DNA of 45,175 nt from Acidobacteriota bacterium. GTDB taxonomy: Bacteria > Acidobacteriota > Blastocatellia > Pyrinomonadales > Pyrinomonadaceae. The stretch lies in contig QHXR01000006.1 in assembly GCA_003223025.1 (NCBI GenBank), positions 97,639-142,813 on the forward strand. Direction: 5' to 3'. The position numbers and the translations under genes are program-made. The notes below the pieces were generated by a model that worked only from the letters and a program-made list of their open reading frames with translations, was not told the origin of the DNA and did not search any database. Positions 18,530 through 28,661 of the stretch are shown here, in pieces (the stretch's first letter is position 1; the number at the start of each line of letters is the position of its first letter).

Positions 18530-18643
18530 CGATTTGCGATTTTCGAATTGCGATTTGCGATTTCGTACATATGCGGAAGCACGTTCGACGACGAGAACGT
18601 AGTTAGCAGGCGATCGCAAATCGCAATTCGAAAATCGCAAATC
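18529..18643. repeat. GCGATTT heptamer inverted repeat after the glycosylase gene
   Basis: The left arm 18529-18565 (units GCGATTT, GCGATTT, TCGAATT, GCGATTT, GCGATTT) pairs with 18611-18643 over a loop of about 45 bases. The first base of the first unit is the last base of the TAG stop. It is likely to form a long RNA hairpin behind the gene. Confidence 0.88.
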
Positions 18644-18671
18644 ACTCAATCGTTGTGCTACGTTTTGGACG

Positions 18672-19250
18672 ATGAAGATCCTTGACGTCGGATGCGGCGC
18701 GAACAAAACTGCGGGTGCGATCGGGCTTGATAACAATCCGAAGACGGCGGCCGATGTCATTCACGATCTCGGGACGCTTCCCTATCCGTTCGCCGATAAC
18801 GAATTCGACACGGTGGTTTCGAACCACGCTGTCGAACACGTCCCGGACATCATGGGATTTATCACCGAGCTCTATCGGATCACGAAACCCGGCGGCCGGA
18901 TCAAACTGATTGCGCCTCATTACACGAATCCGGATTGGGCATCCGATCCGACTCATCGCAATCACATCAATTCATACACCTTCAATCCGTTCATGCCCGA
19001 GCGCGCGGTTTTCGATTTCTATACCGATGTGAAGCTGCGGCCGGTGAGCACGTATGTTTCGCTTCTCGGACTCTGGCGTGCGCTGGGGATCGAATTTCTG
19101 GTCAACCTCGATCAGAAATCCCACGGCCTGCGCTTCATGCGAAAATTTTGGGAGCACTATCTCAGTTACATCTTTCGCGGGAAGGAGATCTTTTTCGAGT
19201 TTGAAGTGATCAAGGAAGACGGGAGACAGGAGACAAGAGACGACAGATAA
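18672..19250 (+). CDS. Class I SAM-dependent methyltransferase
   Basis: A 192-residue methyltransferase of the type 11 group. Motif I is MKILDVGCGANKTAGAIGLD (1-20) with the glycine-rich SAM loop; VVSNHAVEHV forms motif IV, and ITKPGGRIKLIAPH is the usual post-motif strand. The substrate is unknown. The real protein probably ends at about FEFEVIKED, because the last about 12 codons (GRQETRDDR and the stop) are encoded by the inverted GACAGGA-type repeat that begins at 19219. The stop codon is therefore supplied by the repeat. Confidence 0.87.
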   Translation: MKILDVGCGANKTAGAIGLDNNPKTAADVIHDLGTLPYPFADNEFDTVVSNHAVEHVPDIMGFITELYRITKPGGRIKLIAPHYTNPDWASDPTHRNHINSYTFNPFMPERAVFDFYTDVKLRPVSTYVSLLGLWRALGIEFLVNLDQKSHGLRFMRKFWEHYLSYIFRGKEIFFEFEVIKEDGRQETRDDR

Positions 19251-19286
19251 GTCTCTTGTCTCTTGTCTCTTGTCTCCGGTCTTCCA
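19219..19286. repeat. GACAGGA heptamer inverted repeat overlapping the methyltransferase 3' end
   Basis: The units GACGGGA, GACAGGA and GACAAGA on the left pair with GTCTCTT, GTCTCTT, GTCTCTT and GTCTCCG on the right over a short loop around the stop codon. It is the same unit as at 15295 and 20361. Confidence 0.88.
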
Positions 19287-19357
19287 ACCTGCAGCCAACT
19301 ATTCCGCAACCAAATCTCATCTGTTATCGTTAGGAAGTCTGCTTTGTGAGGTTTGTA

Positions 19358-20362
19358 ATGAAATACAGGATTTTTGCGTTTATCACTCTTTCGGTTCTGG
19401 TTCTGACTCTGGGCGGATCGACGCTCGCGAGCTTGAATGCTCGTCGTTCGGGAGCCGAGCTGGTTCCGCTGCTGCCGTCATCGGATGGAGTGATGATCCT
19501 CGATGTAAAGCGATTCTTCGGCGATGCGCTGCCAAAACTCTTGTCGGGCAATCCATCGACACTGTCACAGATCACGGGGCATATCGACAAATTTCATTCG
19601 ACGACAGGAATCGATATTCGTCAGTTCGATTCGATGGCCATCGGCATAACTGCAAAACAGATCGCCGATAAAAAATACGATATAGATCCGGTCGTCATCG
19701 CTCGCGGACAGATGACCTCTGCTTCGCTGATCGGTGCCGCGAAGCTCGCGGCGAACGGCAAGTACAAGGAAGAACGCATCGGCGAGCGTACGATTTACAT
19801 TTTCTCTCCGATCGATCTGGCGACGAGCAATCACGCTTCGGAAATCTTCAAGGATGGGATCGCAGTAACCGCAGTTGATTCGACGACTCTCGCATTCGGT
19901 ACGCTGGCACGTGTCCGCCAGACGGTTGAAGGAAAAACGAAGGTCGGAACCGACATTACGAGTTTGCTTCAGCAGCAGAATCCTTCGGCAGTCACTTCCT
20001 TTGCGGCGAAGATGCCTCCCGGAATGAAATCGTTCCTGCCGCTCGAGAATGACGAACTCGGAAAGAACATCGACTCGATCCAGTATGTCTTCGGAAATGC
20101 GAACGTCGCCGCGGATGTCGCGAGTGTGCATGTAACCGCACGCACGTTGCAAAATGCGCAGGCCACAAGTTTGCACGAGACGCTTTCCGGATTACAGATT
20201 TTCGGCAAAGCTATCTTGAGTGGAGCAAAGGGCGCCGACAAACAGGTTTACGCCAGGCTGATCGACAATGCCAGGTTTTCTGTCAAGGGAAATGACGTGA
20301 ACATGGATCTGCAGGTTCCGCAGGGCGACATCGATATTCTTATCGGAGCGATCCTGAAATAG
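19358..20362 (+). CDS. Exported hypothetical protein
   Basis: A 334-residue protein, start chosen at the ATG at 19358 (MKYRIFAFITLSVLVLTLGG) because a GAGG site lies 6 bases upstream and the signal segment begins there; the frame is open four codons further. It has an N-terminal signal or anchor, and the rest is an even mix of alpha and beta without Cys. The sequence SSDGVMILDVKRFFGDALPK and the alternating basic and small residues recall acidobacterial exported proteins with no assigned function. Its TAG stop shares its G with the first unit of a GACAGGA inverted repeat. It faces the large surface protein gene at 20485 convergently. Confidence 0.8.
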   Translation: MKYRIFAFITLSVLVLTLGGSTLASLNARRSGAELVPLLPSSDGVMILDVKRFFGDALPKLLSGNPSTLSQITGHIDKFHSTTGIDIRQFDSMAIGITAKQIADKKYDIDPVVIARGQMTSASLIGAAKLAANGKYKEERIGERTIYIFSPIDLATSNHASEIFKDGIAVTAVDSTTLAFGTLARVRQTVEGKTKVGTDITSLLQQQNPSAVTSFAAKMPPGMKSFLPLENDELGKNIDSIQYVFGNANVAADVASVHVTARTLQNAQATSLHETLSGLQIFGKAILSGAKGADKQVYARLIDNARFSVKGNDVNMDLQVPQGDIDILIGAILK

Positions 20363-20484
20363 ACAGGAGACAGGAGACAAGAGAAGGGGAGACTCGATCA
20401 ACGCGTCTCCCCTTCTCCTGTCTCTTGTCTCTTGTCTCTTATCTCCTGTCTCCTGTCTCCCGTCTCCCGTCTCCCGTCTCCCGT
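20361..20484. repeat. GACAGGA heptamer inverted repeat between convergent genes
   Basis: Left units GACAGGA, GACAGGA, GACAAGA and GAAGGGGAGAC face right units GTCTCCCC, TTCTCCT, then many GTCTCTT, GTCTCCT and GTCTCCC. It exactly fills the 122-base space between two stop codons: the left TAG gives its G to the first unit, and the right minus-strand TAA is directly followed by ACGGGAG units. It may act as a bidirectional terminator. Confidence 0.9.
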
Positions 20485-23400
20485 TTACCGTATGTAGGCT
20501 GCCGGGATCGGCACATCTCCCGCCGTTCCGAAATGTTGGATCGTAAATGACCCGGATCCGCTGAGAAGGACATACCAGTTTCCATCCGACTCGCGGAACA
20601 CTGCGACGTCGGTCTTTCCATCGCGATCATAATCACCGGGCACCGGCTTATCGGATGCCAGTCCCCAAACTCGATAGCCGAAACTTCCATCCGAACTATA
20701 GAGGTAGTACCACGCGCCGGTCGAGGGTCGATACACGCTGATGTCGGCTCGTTTGTCGCCGTCGAAATCGCCGACGATCGGAGTGTCGCTCTCTAATCCG
20801 AACCTCGCGATGAAGACTTCCCCGTTGCTCGACTGCAGGACGTACCACGTGCCGGTCGACGGACGGTAGATCGAGTAATCGAATTTTCCATCGCCGTCGT
20901 AATCGCCCGTCATCGCATGATCGCCGGCCGAGCCGAACTGATATGCCGTGAATCCGCCGTCCGAACTTCTTAGCACGTACCAGACATTGTTCGATTCACG
21001 CCATACCGCGAGATCCGTCTTGCCGTCGCCGTCGTAATCGCCCTGAACCGGCTTATCGCCGGGCAGTCCAAACTGATCGATCCGCACCGCACCATTCGAA
21101 CTATTCCGGATATACCAAACTCCGTTCCGGAACACGGCCTGGTCAGTACGCTTATCGCCATCGTAATTTCCCGGGACGACAATGTCGCCAAACTGTCCGC
21201 CGCCGAATTGACTCGACGTGTACGACTGGTCGTTCGATCGTGTCACATGCCAGACGCCGCTCGATGGACGCCAGACCGCAAGATCCGATTCGCCGTCGCC
21301 GTCGAAATCGGCCGGCTGCACTTGTATTGTTCCGGTGTAATCGGCATTCGACTGACTCGCCGAGAGGTTCAGGAATATTCGCCGCTGCGGCGAGAAAGCG
21401 TAGTTTAGTTTCGACGCTCGCAGAATATAACTCTGGAACGTAGTGACGTTCGGGATCGCGTAATTTCCGTTCGCATCCGTCAGCACGGTCGCGATCACGT
21501 TCTCTTCGCCAGGATAATTTCGAAGCTCGAGTTGCACGTCTTCGATAGCAACGCTGTTTCTGTCAACGACCCGTCCGCTTATCTGCGCCGGTCCCGGCGG
21601 ATTCACCGTTATCGTGATCTGCTGCATCGCCGTGCGGCCGAACGTGTCGCGAACGTCGGCCGTGAGCTCATACGTTCCCGGCGTCGCAGGCTGCCAGGTC
21701 GTGTTTACGGTTGTGTTCGTCTTCTCGACCACCGTAAGAAGCTGATGTCCGTTATTCGCTAGAAGAGGAACACGATGAATGTTGTTGTCGGGATTCGAGG
21801 CGACGACGTTGATCGGTATCGGCGCCGGCATCGTGTAGACGCCGCCGTTGGTCGGCGAATTTAACTGGATCGTCGGCGGACTGTTCGGTGCGGACGCTAC
21901 GAAGTCGGCACCCGTGATATTCGTCACGACGTTCGTGAAGCTTCGCGATGTCGGTGTAAAAGTGATGCCGTTCTGCGGATATGGAGTGATGTAGTAATCG
22001 CGCCCGCCCGGAAAGTTCGTGAAGATAAAATTGCCATTCGCGTCCGTGTCTTCTGACCACGCCTGGCCGCCGCCGATGTAAACCGTTATTCCAGGCATTC
22101 CATTTCCATCCGGTCCGGTAACGCGTCCCGACAAACTTACGGTTGCCAATACGACGGTCACGCCGACGTTATCGGATTCCGCGACTGCGTTAGTTGCGTC
22201 GGTCGCTCGAACGAAATAGTTGAATGATCCAACGCCGACGCCTGAGATCTGGAATTCATACGGCGCGGATGTATCTGTGCCAAGTAATGTCGCAGAGCCG
22301 TTGTTGTTTCGTTGGAAGAAATCGACCTTCGTGATCGCACCCGCCTGACTCGTCGCACTCGCCGCGAAATTGATCGTCGCGGGCGATATGAATTGCTGGC
22401 CGCTCGTCGGTGATGTCAACGCAACGGTGATCTGCGTCTGCTGCGTCGCGACGAAATTCTGTGAAGTCCATTCTTCGATATACCCGAGGAACCCGATCGA
22501 ACGCGTTGGCGGATCGAGCGTGTATCCCGGAATCATCGGCGTAATGATAGCCGAGTCGTTCGGCGTCGTACCTAGTCCCGTGAAGAGGAAATAACCCGTG
22601 CTGTCGGTAACGGTTTGAGCGGTGATAGTGGGATTACTTGGCGACGTCAGACTAACGGTCACACTGGAAATTCCCGCATTCGTGACGCTGTCCATGATCC
22701 GTCCGGAGATCCGATGATTGATCGGATTGACAACGATATTGACCGGAGCCGACATCGCTTCTTGTCCCGTCTGCGTTACCGCTTTCGCCATTAGCGTATA
22801 GCTTCCGGGCTGCATCACTCGCCATTGCGTCGACCACGGAGCTCCCGTCAGCCATCCGACGAGCGTGTTGTTCTGATCCCGAACCTCGACGTGATTCACC
22901 GAGGAAGACACGCTGACGCTGATAGGAACATAGCCGCCCTCGACAAACGACTGGCCCTCGGTCGGACTCGTGATCGTCACGTTCGCTCCCGTCGGATCGA
23001 CGACGAAGATATGAACGACCGGTGTCGATTCACCTCGAAGACCGAGTTGATCCGTCGGGTAAGCGTAGATCGCCCATGTTCCGAGCGGAAGATTGTTCCA
23101 TGTAAATTCGTAAGGGGCCGTCGTGTCGGTGCCGAGCGGAACGGATCCGACGTCGCTGTTGTACGCGATAAAATCCATTTTCGCGATCGAGTGTCCGTCC
23201 TCATCCGATGCTGTCGCCTGGATCGTCACCGAGCCTCCGACATTGAATTGCGTTCCGTGTGCCGGACTGGTTATGACCGACACCGGTTCGTGATTTCTTA
23301 GAAGCGTGAAGTCGGCGAACTGATTCGCACCGAGCGTGTTGAAGACGACACTCTCGGGCTCCGCGGCGAATCCGGCTTTGCGAACTGTCAGAGTGTAGTT

Positions 23401-25794
23401 GCCGCCCGCCGGTAAACTGCCGAATTGAAAATTGCTCACGCCGTTGCTGCTGTATGGCAGACTGATCGACCGACTAACGGTTCCAGTGATCGTCGCGACG
23501 ATCGGTGCATAGTTGTGGTTGTATCCAAAATTTTGATCGGTGACGGTTCCGCTGATGCTGAACGTCTGGGCGTTCTCATCCGACGGAGCGATCTTTACGA
23601 CGAACGCATCTTTCGTCGAAGTCGTAACATCGGCTCCGCCGCGAACGGTTTGAAATGCATTCGGCGTGACCAAAACATTTAAAGTGTGCCCGGTAACATA
23701 AGCATTGCTTGCGGCGTCGGTCGCGAGATCGTACACGCCACCGATACCAAGGAATGTTGAGAAGTCGATCGCCGCACCATCCGCGCGAAGACGCGCGAGA
23801 AACATACTTCCTGATTGGAGGAGCGGATTGCGAAGCGGAAAGCTTGCGTTGCTGGTCGTCTCTCCGCCGACGAAGACATCGCGGTTCGCTGCTAGCCCGA
23901 TCGCGAACGGCTCATCCTTCGCGGCACCTCCAAAGAATGTCGAGAAGATTAGGGCGGAACCGGCAGGATTGAACTTTGTGACGAACCCGTCTTCGTTGCC
24001 GTTAAATGTCGTATCGAACGCACCGGGCGTTACGGGAAACGCCGTGTTCTGAGTCTGACCGGCAACGTAGATATTCTGTTCGGGATCGAGAACGATCGCC
24101 TTCACGCGATCCGATTGCAAGCCTCCGCCGAGGAACGTTCCGAATACCACCGAGCTTCCGGACGGATTCAGTTTTGCAATGTAGCCTTCGATGCCGCCGC
24201 TTGAAACAGGTTGAAAAGATCCGGAGGTCGTCGGCGCTCCGGCAAACGCGGATCCGCCGACTGTCGCGTTGTCGTTCGTATCGAGCGTGACATCGACAAG
24301 CGTAGCGTCGAACAAAGTCGAGTAAACGATGTTCCCGGTCGCGGTAAGTTTTACAAGATAGCTGCCGGAATAAAAAATTCCGTTGCACGATCCCGGCGTG
24401 TTGTCGCACAGCCGCTGTTTGAACGCGCCGGGCGTTGTCGGAAAATTCGGCGAGCTGGCAGTTCCGACGAAAACTGCATCACCAGTCGTTTGATTCACCG
24501 CGATCGATCCGCCCGTGTCTGTATTGTTCCCGCCAAGATATGTCGAGAAGAGAATCGCCGATCCGGTCGGATTGAGCTTCGCCGCGAAACCGTCGTCGGT
24601 TCCACCGAACGTCGATTGATACGCATTAACAGTGGGCAGATCGCCCGACATCGTCGTCCCGGAGATCAGTACGTTTCCGCTCGAGTCGAGAGCGACGCCA
24701 CCGCCGGATTCATTTCCGTTTCGTCCGCCGAAGTACGTCGAGAATACGAGCGCCGTTCCCGTCGGATTGATCTTCGTAACGAACGCATCGTACCAAAATG
24801 AATTCGGAGCATCGGTCCGCGGAAGCATGACCGGCTTGATCGTTCCCGGAGTCGTCGGAAAATCGCGCGATGCCGAGGTTCCGACGACGTAGGCGTTACC
24901 GGCAGCGTCGACCGTGATCGAACGGCCTTCGTCGAATGCGTTGCCGCCGAGATACGTGCCGTACGAAAGGATCGGATCGATGACGAGATCTTTTGTCCGA
25001 TCATACGTCGCGAGATCGAACGAAACCGCAAACGCATCGCCGTCGCGTTTGACGGAATACGTGCTCGCGATCTCCGTCCTTGCTCCATTCGCATTCTGAT
25101 ACACAAAAGGCTTCAGCTGTCGGATCGCTCCGGCACCGGTTTCGAGGATCAAGTCACCGGATTTCTCATCGACCTTCGCGGACTCAACGCCGTCGAATTT
25201 CAGTTTGATGTTTTTCGGATCGTGGCCCGGTCGAACTACAAAGTCATATTCAAGTTGCTGTCCGGTTCCGTAATACACGAGATCGATACCGTCGTAGATC
25301 GAGCCGTACTTCACCCGACCATAGTTCGGAACATCGGTTCGCCATTGCGACGGATCGTTGCCGAGGAAATAATTCGAGCGGGATCCGTTATCAGCTTCGC
25401 CGGTCACTTCGGCGTGGTCGCTCGCTCCGTCGAGCTTCATGCGAATCGCCGAACGGGTTTCAACCTTGCCTGATTTGTCATATCGCTGAAGACTCACCGT
25501 GGCTTCCTTATCCGAGAGGAAAAGCGAATATCCATGCCCGCGCGCAAAAAAGCGAACGCGATCGTCGGTCTGACCGACATTCGGCTCAAAATTGATCGGC
25601 AACTTGCCGTACTCTTCCTGGATCGCATGTCGATCGGCGCTAGCTGGCTCGACCGTTGACGCCGCGTCGGGCACGGCGATATCGCCTGCCGACGAAGATT
25701 GCGGAAGTTTCTGGATAAGGCCGGAGCCAAACGCAATGGCAAAAACTAAAATCCCGTAGATCAGGAGCGAGAAGGTGGAGGATCGGCGTTTCAT
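20485..25794 (-). CDS. Giant secreted SBBP beta-propeller, Ig-like and FG-GAP surface protein
   Basis: A 1769-residue exported protein. Residues 1-30 form an N-terminal signal or anchor (MKRRSSTFSLLIYGILVFAI). Residues about 60-270 match the domain that precedes SBBP propellers (INFEPNVGQTDDRVRFFARG). From about 275 to 770 there are SBBP-type beta-propeller repeats (STYFGGxxxD and DAxGNxYVxG motifs, as in VDAAGNAYVVGTSASRDFPT). From 770 to about 1440 lie Ig-like and carboxypeptidase-regulatory-like beta-sandwiches. The last about 320 residues hold six FG-GAP/VCBS-type calcium-site repeats (DYDGDGKTDLAVW pattern), shared with the protein at 34286-35839. It is probably an adhesin or matrix protein; no enzyme motif is apparent. 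The stop abuts an inverted repeat. Confidence 0.9.
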   Translation of the reverse strand: MKRRSSTFSLLIYGILVFAIAFGSGLIQKLPQSSSAGDIAVPDAASTVEPASADRHAIQEEYGKLPINFEPNVGQTDDRVRFFARGHGYSLFLSDKEATVSLQRYDKSGKVETRSAIRMKLDGASDHAEVTGEADNGSRSNYFLGNDPSQWRTDVPNYGRVKYGSIYDGIDLVYYGTGQQLEYDFVVRPGHDPKNIKLKFDGVESAKVDEKSGDLILETGAGAIRQLKPFVYQNANGARTEIASTYSVKRDGDAFAVSFDLATYDRTKDLVIDPILSYGTYLGGNAFDEGRSITVDAAGNAYVVGTSASRDFPTTPGTIKPVMLPRTDAPNSFWYDAFVTKINPTGTALVFSTYFGGRNGNESGGGVALDSSGNVLISGTTMSGDLPTVNAYQSTFGGTDDGFAAKLNPTGSAILFSTYLGGNNTDTGGSIAVNQTTGDAVFVGTASSPNFPTTPGAFKQRLCDNTPGSCNGIFYSGSYLVKLTATGNIVYSTLFDATLVDVTLDTNDNATVGGSAFAGAPTTSGSFQPVSSGGIEGYIAKLNPSGSSVVFGTFLGGGLQSDRVKAIVLDPEQNIYVAGQTQNTAFPVTPGAFDTTFNGNEDGFVTKFNPAGSALIFSTFFGGAAKDEPFAIGLAANRDVFVGGETTSNASFPLRNPLLQSGSMFLARLRADGAAIDFSTFLGIGGVYDLATDAASNAYVTGHTLNVLVTPNAFQTVRGGADVTTSTKDAFVVKIAPSDENAQTFSISGTVTDQNFGYNHNYAPIVATITGTVSRSISLPYSSNGVSNFQFGSLPAGGNYTLTVRKAGFAAEPESVVFNTLGANQFADFTLLRNHEPVSVITSPAHGTQFNVGGSVTIQATASDEDGHSIAKMDFIAYNSDVGSVPLGTDTTAPYEFTWNNLPLGTWAIYAYPTDQLGLRGESTPVVHIFVVDPTGANVTITSPTEGQSFVEGGYVPISVSVSSSVNHVEVRDQNNTLVGWLTGAPWSTQWRVMQPGSYTLMAKAVTQTGQEAMSAPVNIVVNPINHRISGRIMDSVTNAGISSVTVSLTSPSNPTITAQTVTDSTGYFLFTGLGTTPNDSAIITPMIPGYTLDPPTRSIGFLGYIEEWTSQNFVATQQTQITVALTSPTSGQQFISPATINFAASATSQAGAITKVDFFQRNNNGSATLLGTDTSAPYEFQISGVGVGSFNYFVRATDATNAVAESDNVGVTVVLATVSLSGRVTGPDGNGMPGITVYIGGGQAWSEDTDANGNFIFTNFPGGRDYYITPYPQNGITFTPTSRSFTNVVTNITGADFVASAPNSPPTIQLNSPTNGGVYTMPAPIPINVVASNPDNNIHRVPLLANNGHQLLTVVEKTNTTVNTTWQPATPGTYELTADVRDTFGRTAMQQITITVNPPGPAQISGRVVDRNSVAIEDVQLELRNYPGEENVIATVLTDANGNYAIPNVTTFQSYILRASKLNYAFSPQRRIFLNLSASQSNADYTGTIQVQPADFDGDGESDLAVWRPSSGVWHVTRSNDQSYTSSQFGGGQFGDIVVPGNYDGDKRTDQAVFRNGVWYIRNSSNGAVRIDQFGLPGDKPVQGDYDGDGKTDLAVWRESNNVWYVLRSSDGGFTAYQFGSAGDHAMTGDYDGDGKFDYSIYRPSTGTWYVLQSSNGEVFIARFGLESDTPIVGDFDGDKRADISVYRPSTGAWYYLYSSDGSFGYRVWGLASDKPVPGDYDRDGKTDVAVFRESDGNWYVLLSGSGSFTIQHFGTAGDVPIPAAYIR

Positions 25795-25975
25795 ATAAAT
25801 ACTCTCAGTTTGTGTTCTGGACGCCTATACAGTGTCGAGCTGACAGGAAAAAAGACACATTCGAGCCAAACTGTTTCGAAGGCAGTCAGTTCGGCCCCGT
25901 AACTGCAGGAACTGCAAAGTTCATGCCCGCTACTAAGATCGATTTTTCGGGGATTCGGATTGTCTCAAAGGCGGG

Positions 25976-25999
25976 CGAGCGTGAAGATTTTCACGCTCC
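25976..25999. repeat. Perfect short hairpin
   Basis: GAGCGTGAAGATTTTCACGCTC is almost a perfect palindrome (9-base arms, short loop), just past the broken helicase and ahead of the giant surface-protein start. It may be a terminator remnant or a REP-type element. Confidence 0.6.
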
Positions 26000-26011
26000 T
26001 GTGCGAGATGG

Positions 26012-26860
26012 TCAACGGCGACGCCAGGGCGGCGGACTCGGTCGTCGGGCGGCGAATTGCTCGATCTCGGCGTTGTATTTTCCGTCCTGATCGAGAAGCG
26101 GAAACAGTTGGAGATTACTTGAAAGATATGCGGCTCGAAGCTCGACCGGACGCGAGCCGGCGCGGTTGATGACACGGACCTTCGTGCCGCGCACCTCCTC
26201 GATCCAACGTGCGAACTCTTCAGCTCGCCCCACCGTCGCGGACAGTAAAAGCAAACGGATCCGCGGCGGCGTAAGAATGATCGCTTCTTCCCAAACGTGG
26301 CCGCGCTCCTCGTCAGCGAGGTAATGCGCTTCGTCGATGATGACGAAATCGGTCCGCACCTGCTCGCCGCTGCGCAGCGCATCGAAAAGTTGATTCCGGT
26401 AGATCTCGGTCGTCCCGACTATCAACGGAGCTTCAGTATTCTCTTTGCGGTCGCCGGTGAGGATCCCGACGTTTTCGGATCCGAACATGTTCGAGAACTC
26501 GATGTATTTCGAATTTGTCAGTGCCTTGAGCGGAGTCGTATACCAGGCTCGTTTCTTCTGATCGAGAAGGCGGCGGATCTCTTCGCTTGCGATCCATGTC
26601 TTTCCGCTTCCGGTCGGAGCGGTCACGAGAACGTCTTCGTGCTCGATCGCCTCGAGAGCCTCGAGCTGAAAGTCGTCGGGTTTGAATTCAGATCGCGGCG
26701 GAACTCCGATTCCTTGCAGCAGATCACGTGCGGCCTTCGCTTGAGCCGGACTCTGCGCGTGCTCGACGTATTTGAGCGAGCTTCCGGGATCGCCATCGCG
26801 TTTATAACGACGTGTCCGTTGACGACCTTAGTTTCTATTATCTGCGCGATTACGGGGCAT
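26012..26860 (-). pseudogene. Truncated, nonsense-interrupted SF2 (Ski2-like) RNA/DNA helicase
   Basis: An ATG at 26860 (MPRNRADNRN) is followed after 10 codons by an in-frame TAA (26828-26830), after which the same frame stays open to 26012. That stretch encodes the RecA1 half of a DExH helicase: a pre-motif region with FKPDDFQLEALEAIEH, motif I TAPTGSGKT, Ia TTPLKALTNSK, motif II IIDEAHYLAD and motif III LLLSATVG. It ends soon after RVINRAGSRPVELRA in a basic tail. No RecA2 domain, motifs V/VI or accessory domains follow, although family members are far longer. No alternative ATG, GTG or TTG lies between the TAA and the GTG at 26626. The early stop and missing C-terminal half argue for a pseudogene. 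Confidence 0.82.
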
Positions 26861-26948
26861 GTGGATGATGTTAGCAGAAAGTCGGCGAGGATCAGACGGG
26901 GTCAGGCCTAGCTGAGGAGAAACGTTCCGACGACCGGTCGATTTCCGA

Positions 26949-27136
26949 AGCTCGAGTATGCGGGCGACAGCATAGAGCCCCCGCCTTGGCCGGGGGTGAA
27001 TGCACAGATGGCCGGAGCCGTCGTAGACGGCGGCAGACGATTCATCTGTCGCTCGCATACGCGAGCTCGAGGCTTCTTGATTACCTACCCCCGGCTCGGG
27101 CCGGGGGCTTTATGCTGTCGCTCGCATACGCGAGCT
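26949..27136. repeat. REP-like inverted element with GCCCCCG/CGGGGGC hairpins
   Basis: The segment 26949-27000 (AGCTCGAGTATGCGGGCGAC, CATAGAGCCCCCG) is an inverted, about 85% similar copy of 27086-27136 (ACCCCCGGC, CGGGGGCTTTATGCTGTCGC, CGCGAGCT). A third partial copy lies at 27046-27067. The interval 26861-27276 otherwise holds no gene. Confidence 0.8.
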
Positions 27137-27276
27137 AAGAATTTTCTCGTGGCTAACAAGGCTACCCCTAGTCGCGACGAAGTGTTAAAATCTCAATTTG
27201 CATCGCAACGTAGTGGCGGTGCAGAGCGTCTAAAGTCAGTATTGGCGGAATTATAGACGGTTTTTATATAAGCTTT

Positions 27277-28650
27277 ATGTTCGAGCAGGAATCATACAAT
27301 TATCAAATGCCTGAGGTGCGTCCGCAGCAACCCGGCGACCTGTTTTATAACTACGAGATCAGGAACTGGAATTTTAGCCCGCGGCTTTACAAGATCCTCG
27401 CAGGCTCGGCGATCTTCAATATTTTGGCGCTCGTAATCATCGGTTCGTCGGGAATGCTGACGACGCGCGGCTGCGACAGTCCGTTTGTCGGACGTGTTTG
27501 CCAGGTGCTCGATACGGTTTATGTCGGAAGTCTGCTCTTCGGGACGGATAGCGAATATTCGGATGTCGACTACGACAAGACAGAACTCGCGGACGCAGAC
27601 GTTACATTCGTCGACGTCACCGGCGTGAGTCCGCCGCTGACTTATCCGGCCGGATATTTTCAACTCGCGAATCCTGAACAGCAATTTACAAACATGACGG
27701 ATCCGATGGCCGGACTTGGTCCGGACATGATCGCTCCGGGAATCCCGAGGTCAGCTCCGTCGATCGGCGGGAGCGGATTGATCAACACTCCGCAGATCAT
27801 GCCGAATGCGAATCCGAACGCGGTGCAAGGTTCGTTGCCGACGGATGGCCCGCTTGGCCCCGAAAGTCCTAATCCGACAACCGGTACGCTTCGAAAGGGT
27901 CGTCGCGGCGGAAGACCGTCTGCTGATCCGACTGCGAACGCTAATAAGAATCCGGCGAACAATAATGCGAACGTCAATCCAACCGTCGCCGGAACGCCGG
28001 ACGAGGCCAAGGAAGATAAGAACGGCATCACGATCAACAAGCGTCCGTTAAAAGATAAAGCGACCGAGACTTTGGCTCAGGTTGATGCGGGCAAGGTAAA
28101 ACTCGAAAATACTTTTCGGGTGGTGATCTCCGGAACGTTGGGGCTTGCGAAAGACGGCAAGACGATCATTCTTACAAACCCGAAAGCGGAACCCGTCGAT
28201 AAAAACTTCCCGGCTGATCCCGCGATGACAAAGCTCGCTCAAGAATGGGTGGTCGCGGTTGGTGATGCGGGTTGGTATGGTTATCTCGGGATCATGGACG
28301 ACAAGAAAGGCGTCGGCCGAAAAGTCGTCATCACCATCGAGCAAAACTCGGAAACGTTTCTCGCAAATCTAAGATCGGAGCAACCAACTCCGGAGCGCGC
28401 GAATGTGGCGGCCTCGGGACTAAAGAATCTCATGACGCTCGGTGCGATCGGTGCGAATGATGACGATCTTAACTTTCTCAAATCGACACAGACGGCGTCC
28501 GACGGCAATACTCTTGTCGTGAATTTCCAAATGCCAAAGCCGCAGGTTCAGGAGATGATCCAGCGTAAACTTGCCGAGATGAAGGAGAAGATCGCGACTC
28601 CCGAGGGAAATGCATTTGTGAAACCGGGTAGTAATACGGCGGAGAGATAA
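27277..28650 (+). CDS. Hypothetical membrane-anchored protein with low-complexity linker
   Basis: A 457-residue protein of unknown function. Residues about 38-60 form one hydrophobic segment (LAGSAIFNILALVIIGSSGM), so it is probably anchored in the inner membrane with a short cytoplasmic N-terminus. Residues about 150-245 are a Pro/Asn/Gly-rich flexible linker. From about 265, GKVKLENTFRVVISGTLGLA starts a globular domain of mixed alpha and beta with no recognised motif; a predicted helical segment near 415-445 closes it. It precedes another unknown envelope gene by only 11 bases and then secA, so a membrane or export link is possible, but that is only from position. Confidence 0.7.
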   Translation: MFEQESYNYQMPEVRPQQPGDLFYNYEIRNWNFSPRLYKILAGSAIFNILALVIIGSSGMLTTRGCDSPFVGRVCQVLDTVYVGSLLFGTDSEYSDVDYDKTELADADVTFVDVTGVSPPLTYPAGYFQLANPEQQFTNMTDPMAGLGPDMIAPGIPRSAPSIGGSGLINTPQIMPNANPNAVQGSLPTDGPLGPESPNPTTGTLRKGRRGGRPSADPTANANKNPANNNANVNPTVAGTPDEAKEDKNGITINKRPLKDKATETLAQVDAGKVKLENTFRVVISGTLGLAKDGKTIILTNPKAEPVDKNFPADPAMTKLAQEWVVAVGDAGWYGYLGIMDDKKGVGRKVVITIEQNSETFLANLRSEQPTPERANVAASGLKNLMTLGAIGANDDDLNFLKSTQTASDGNTLVVNFQMPKPQVQEMIQRKLAEMKEKIATPEGNAFVKPGSNTAER

Positions 28651-28661
28651 CTGAAATCTTA

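Noticed and set aside
26996-27256. An 86-codon plus-strand frame
   Set aside because: Most of it is made of the inverted REP-like element, so it is unlikely to be a gene.
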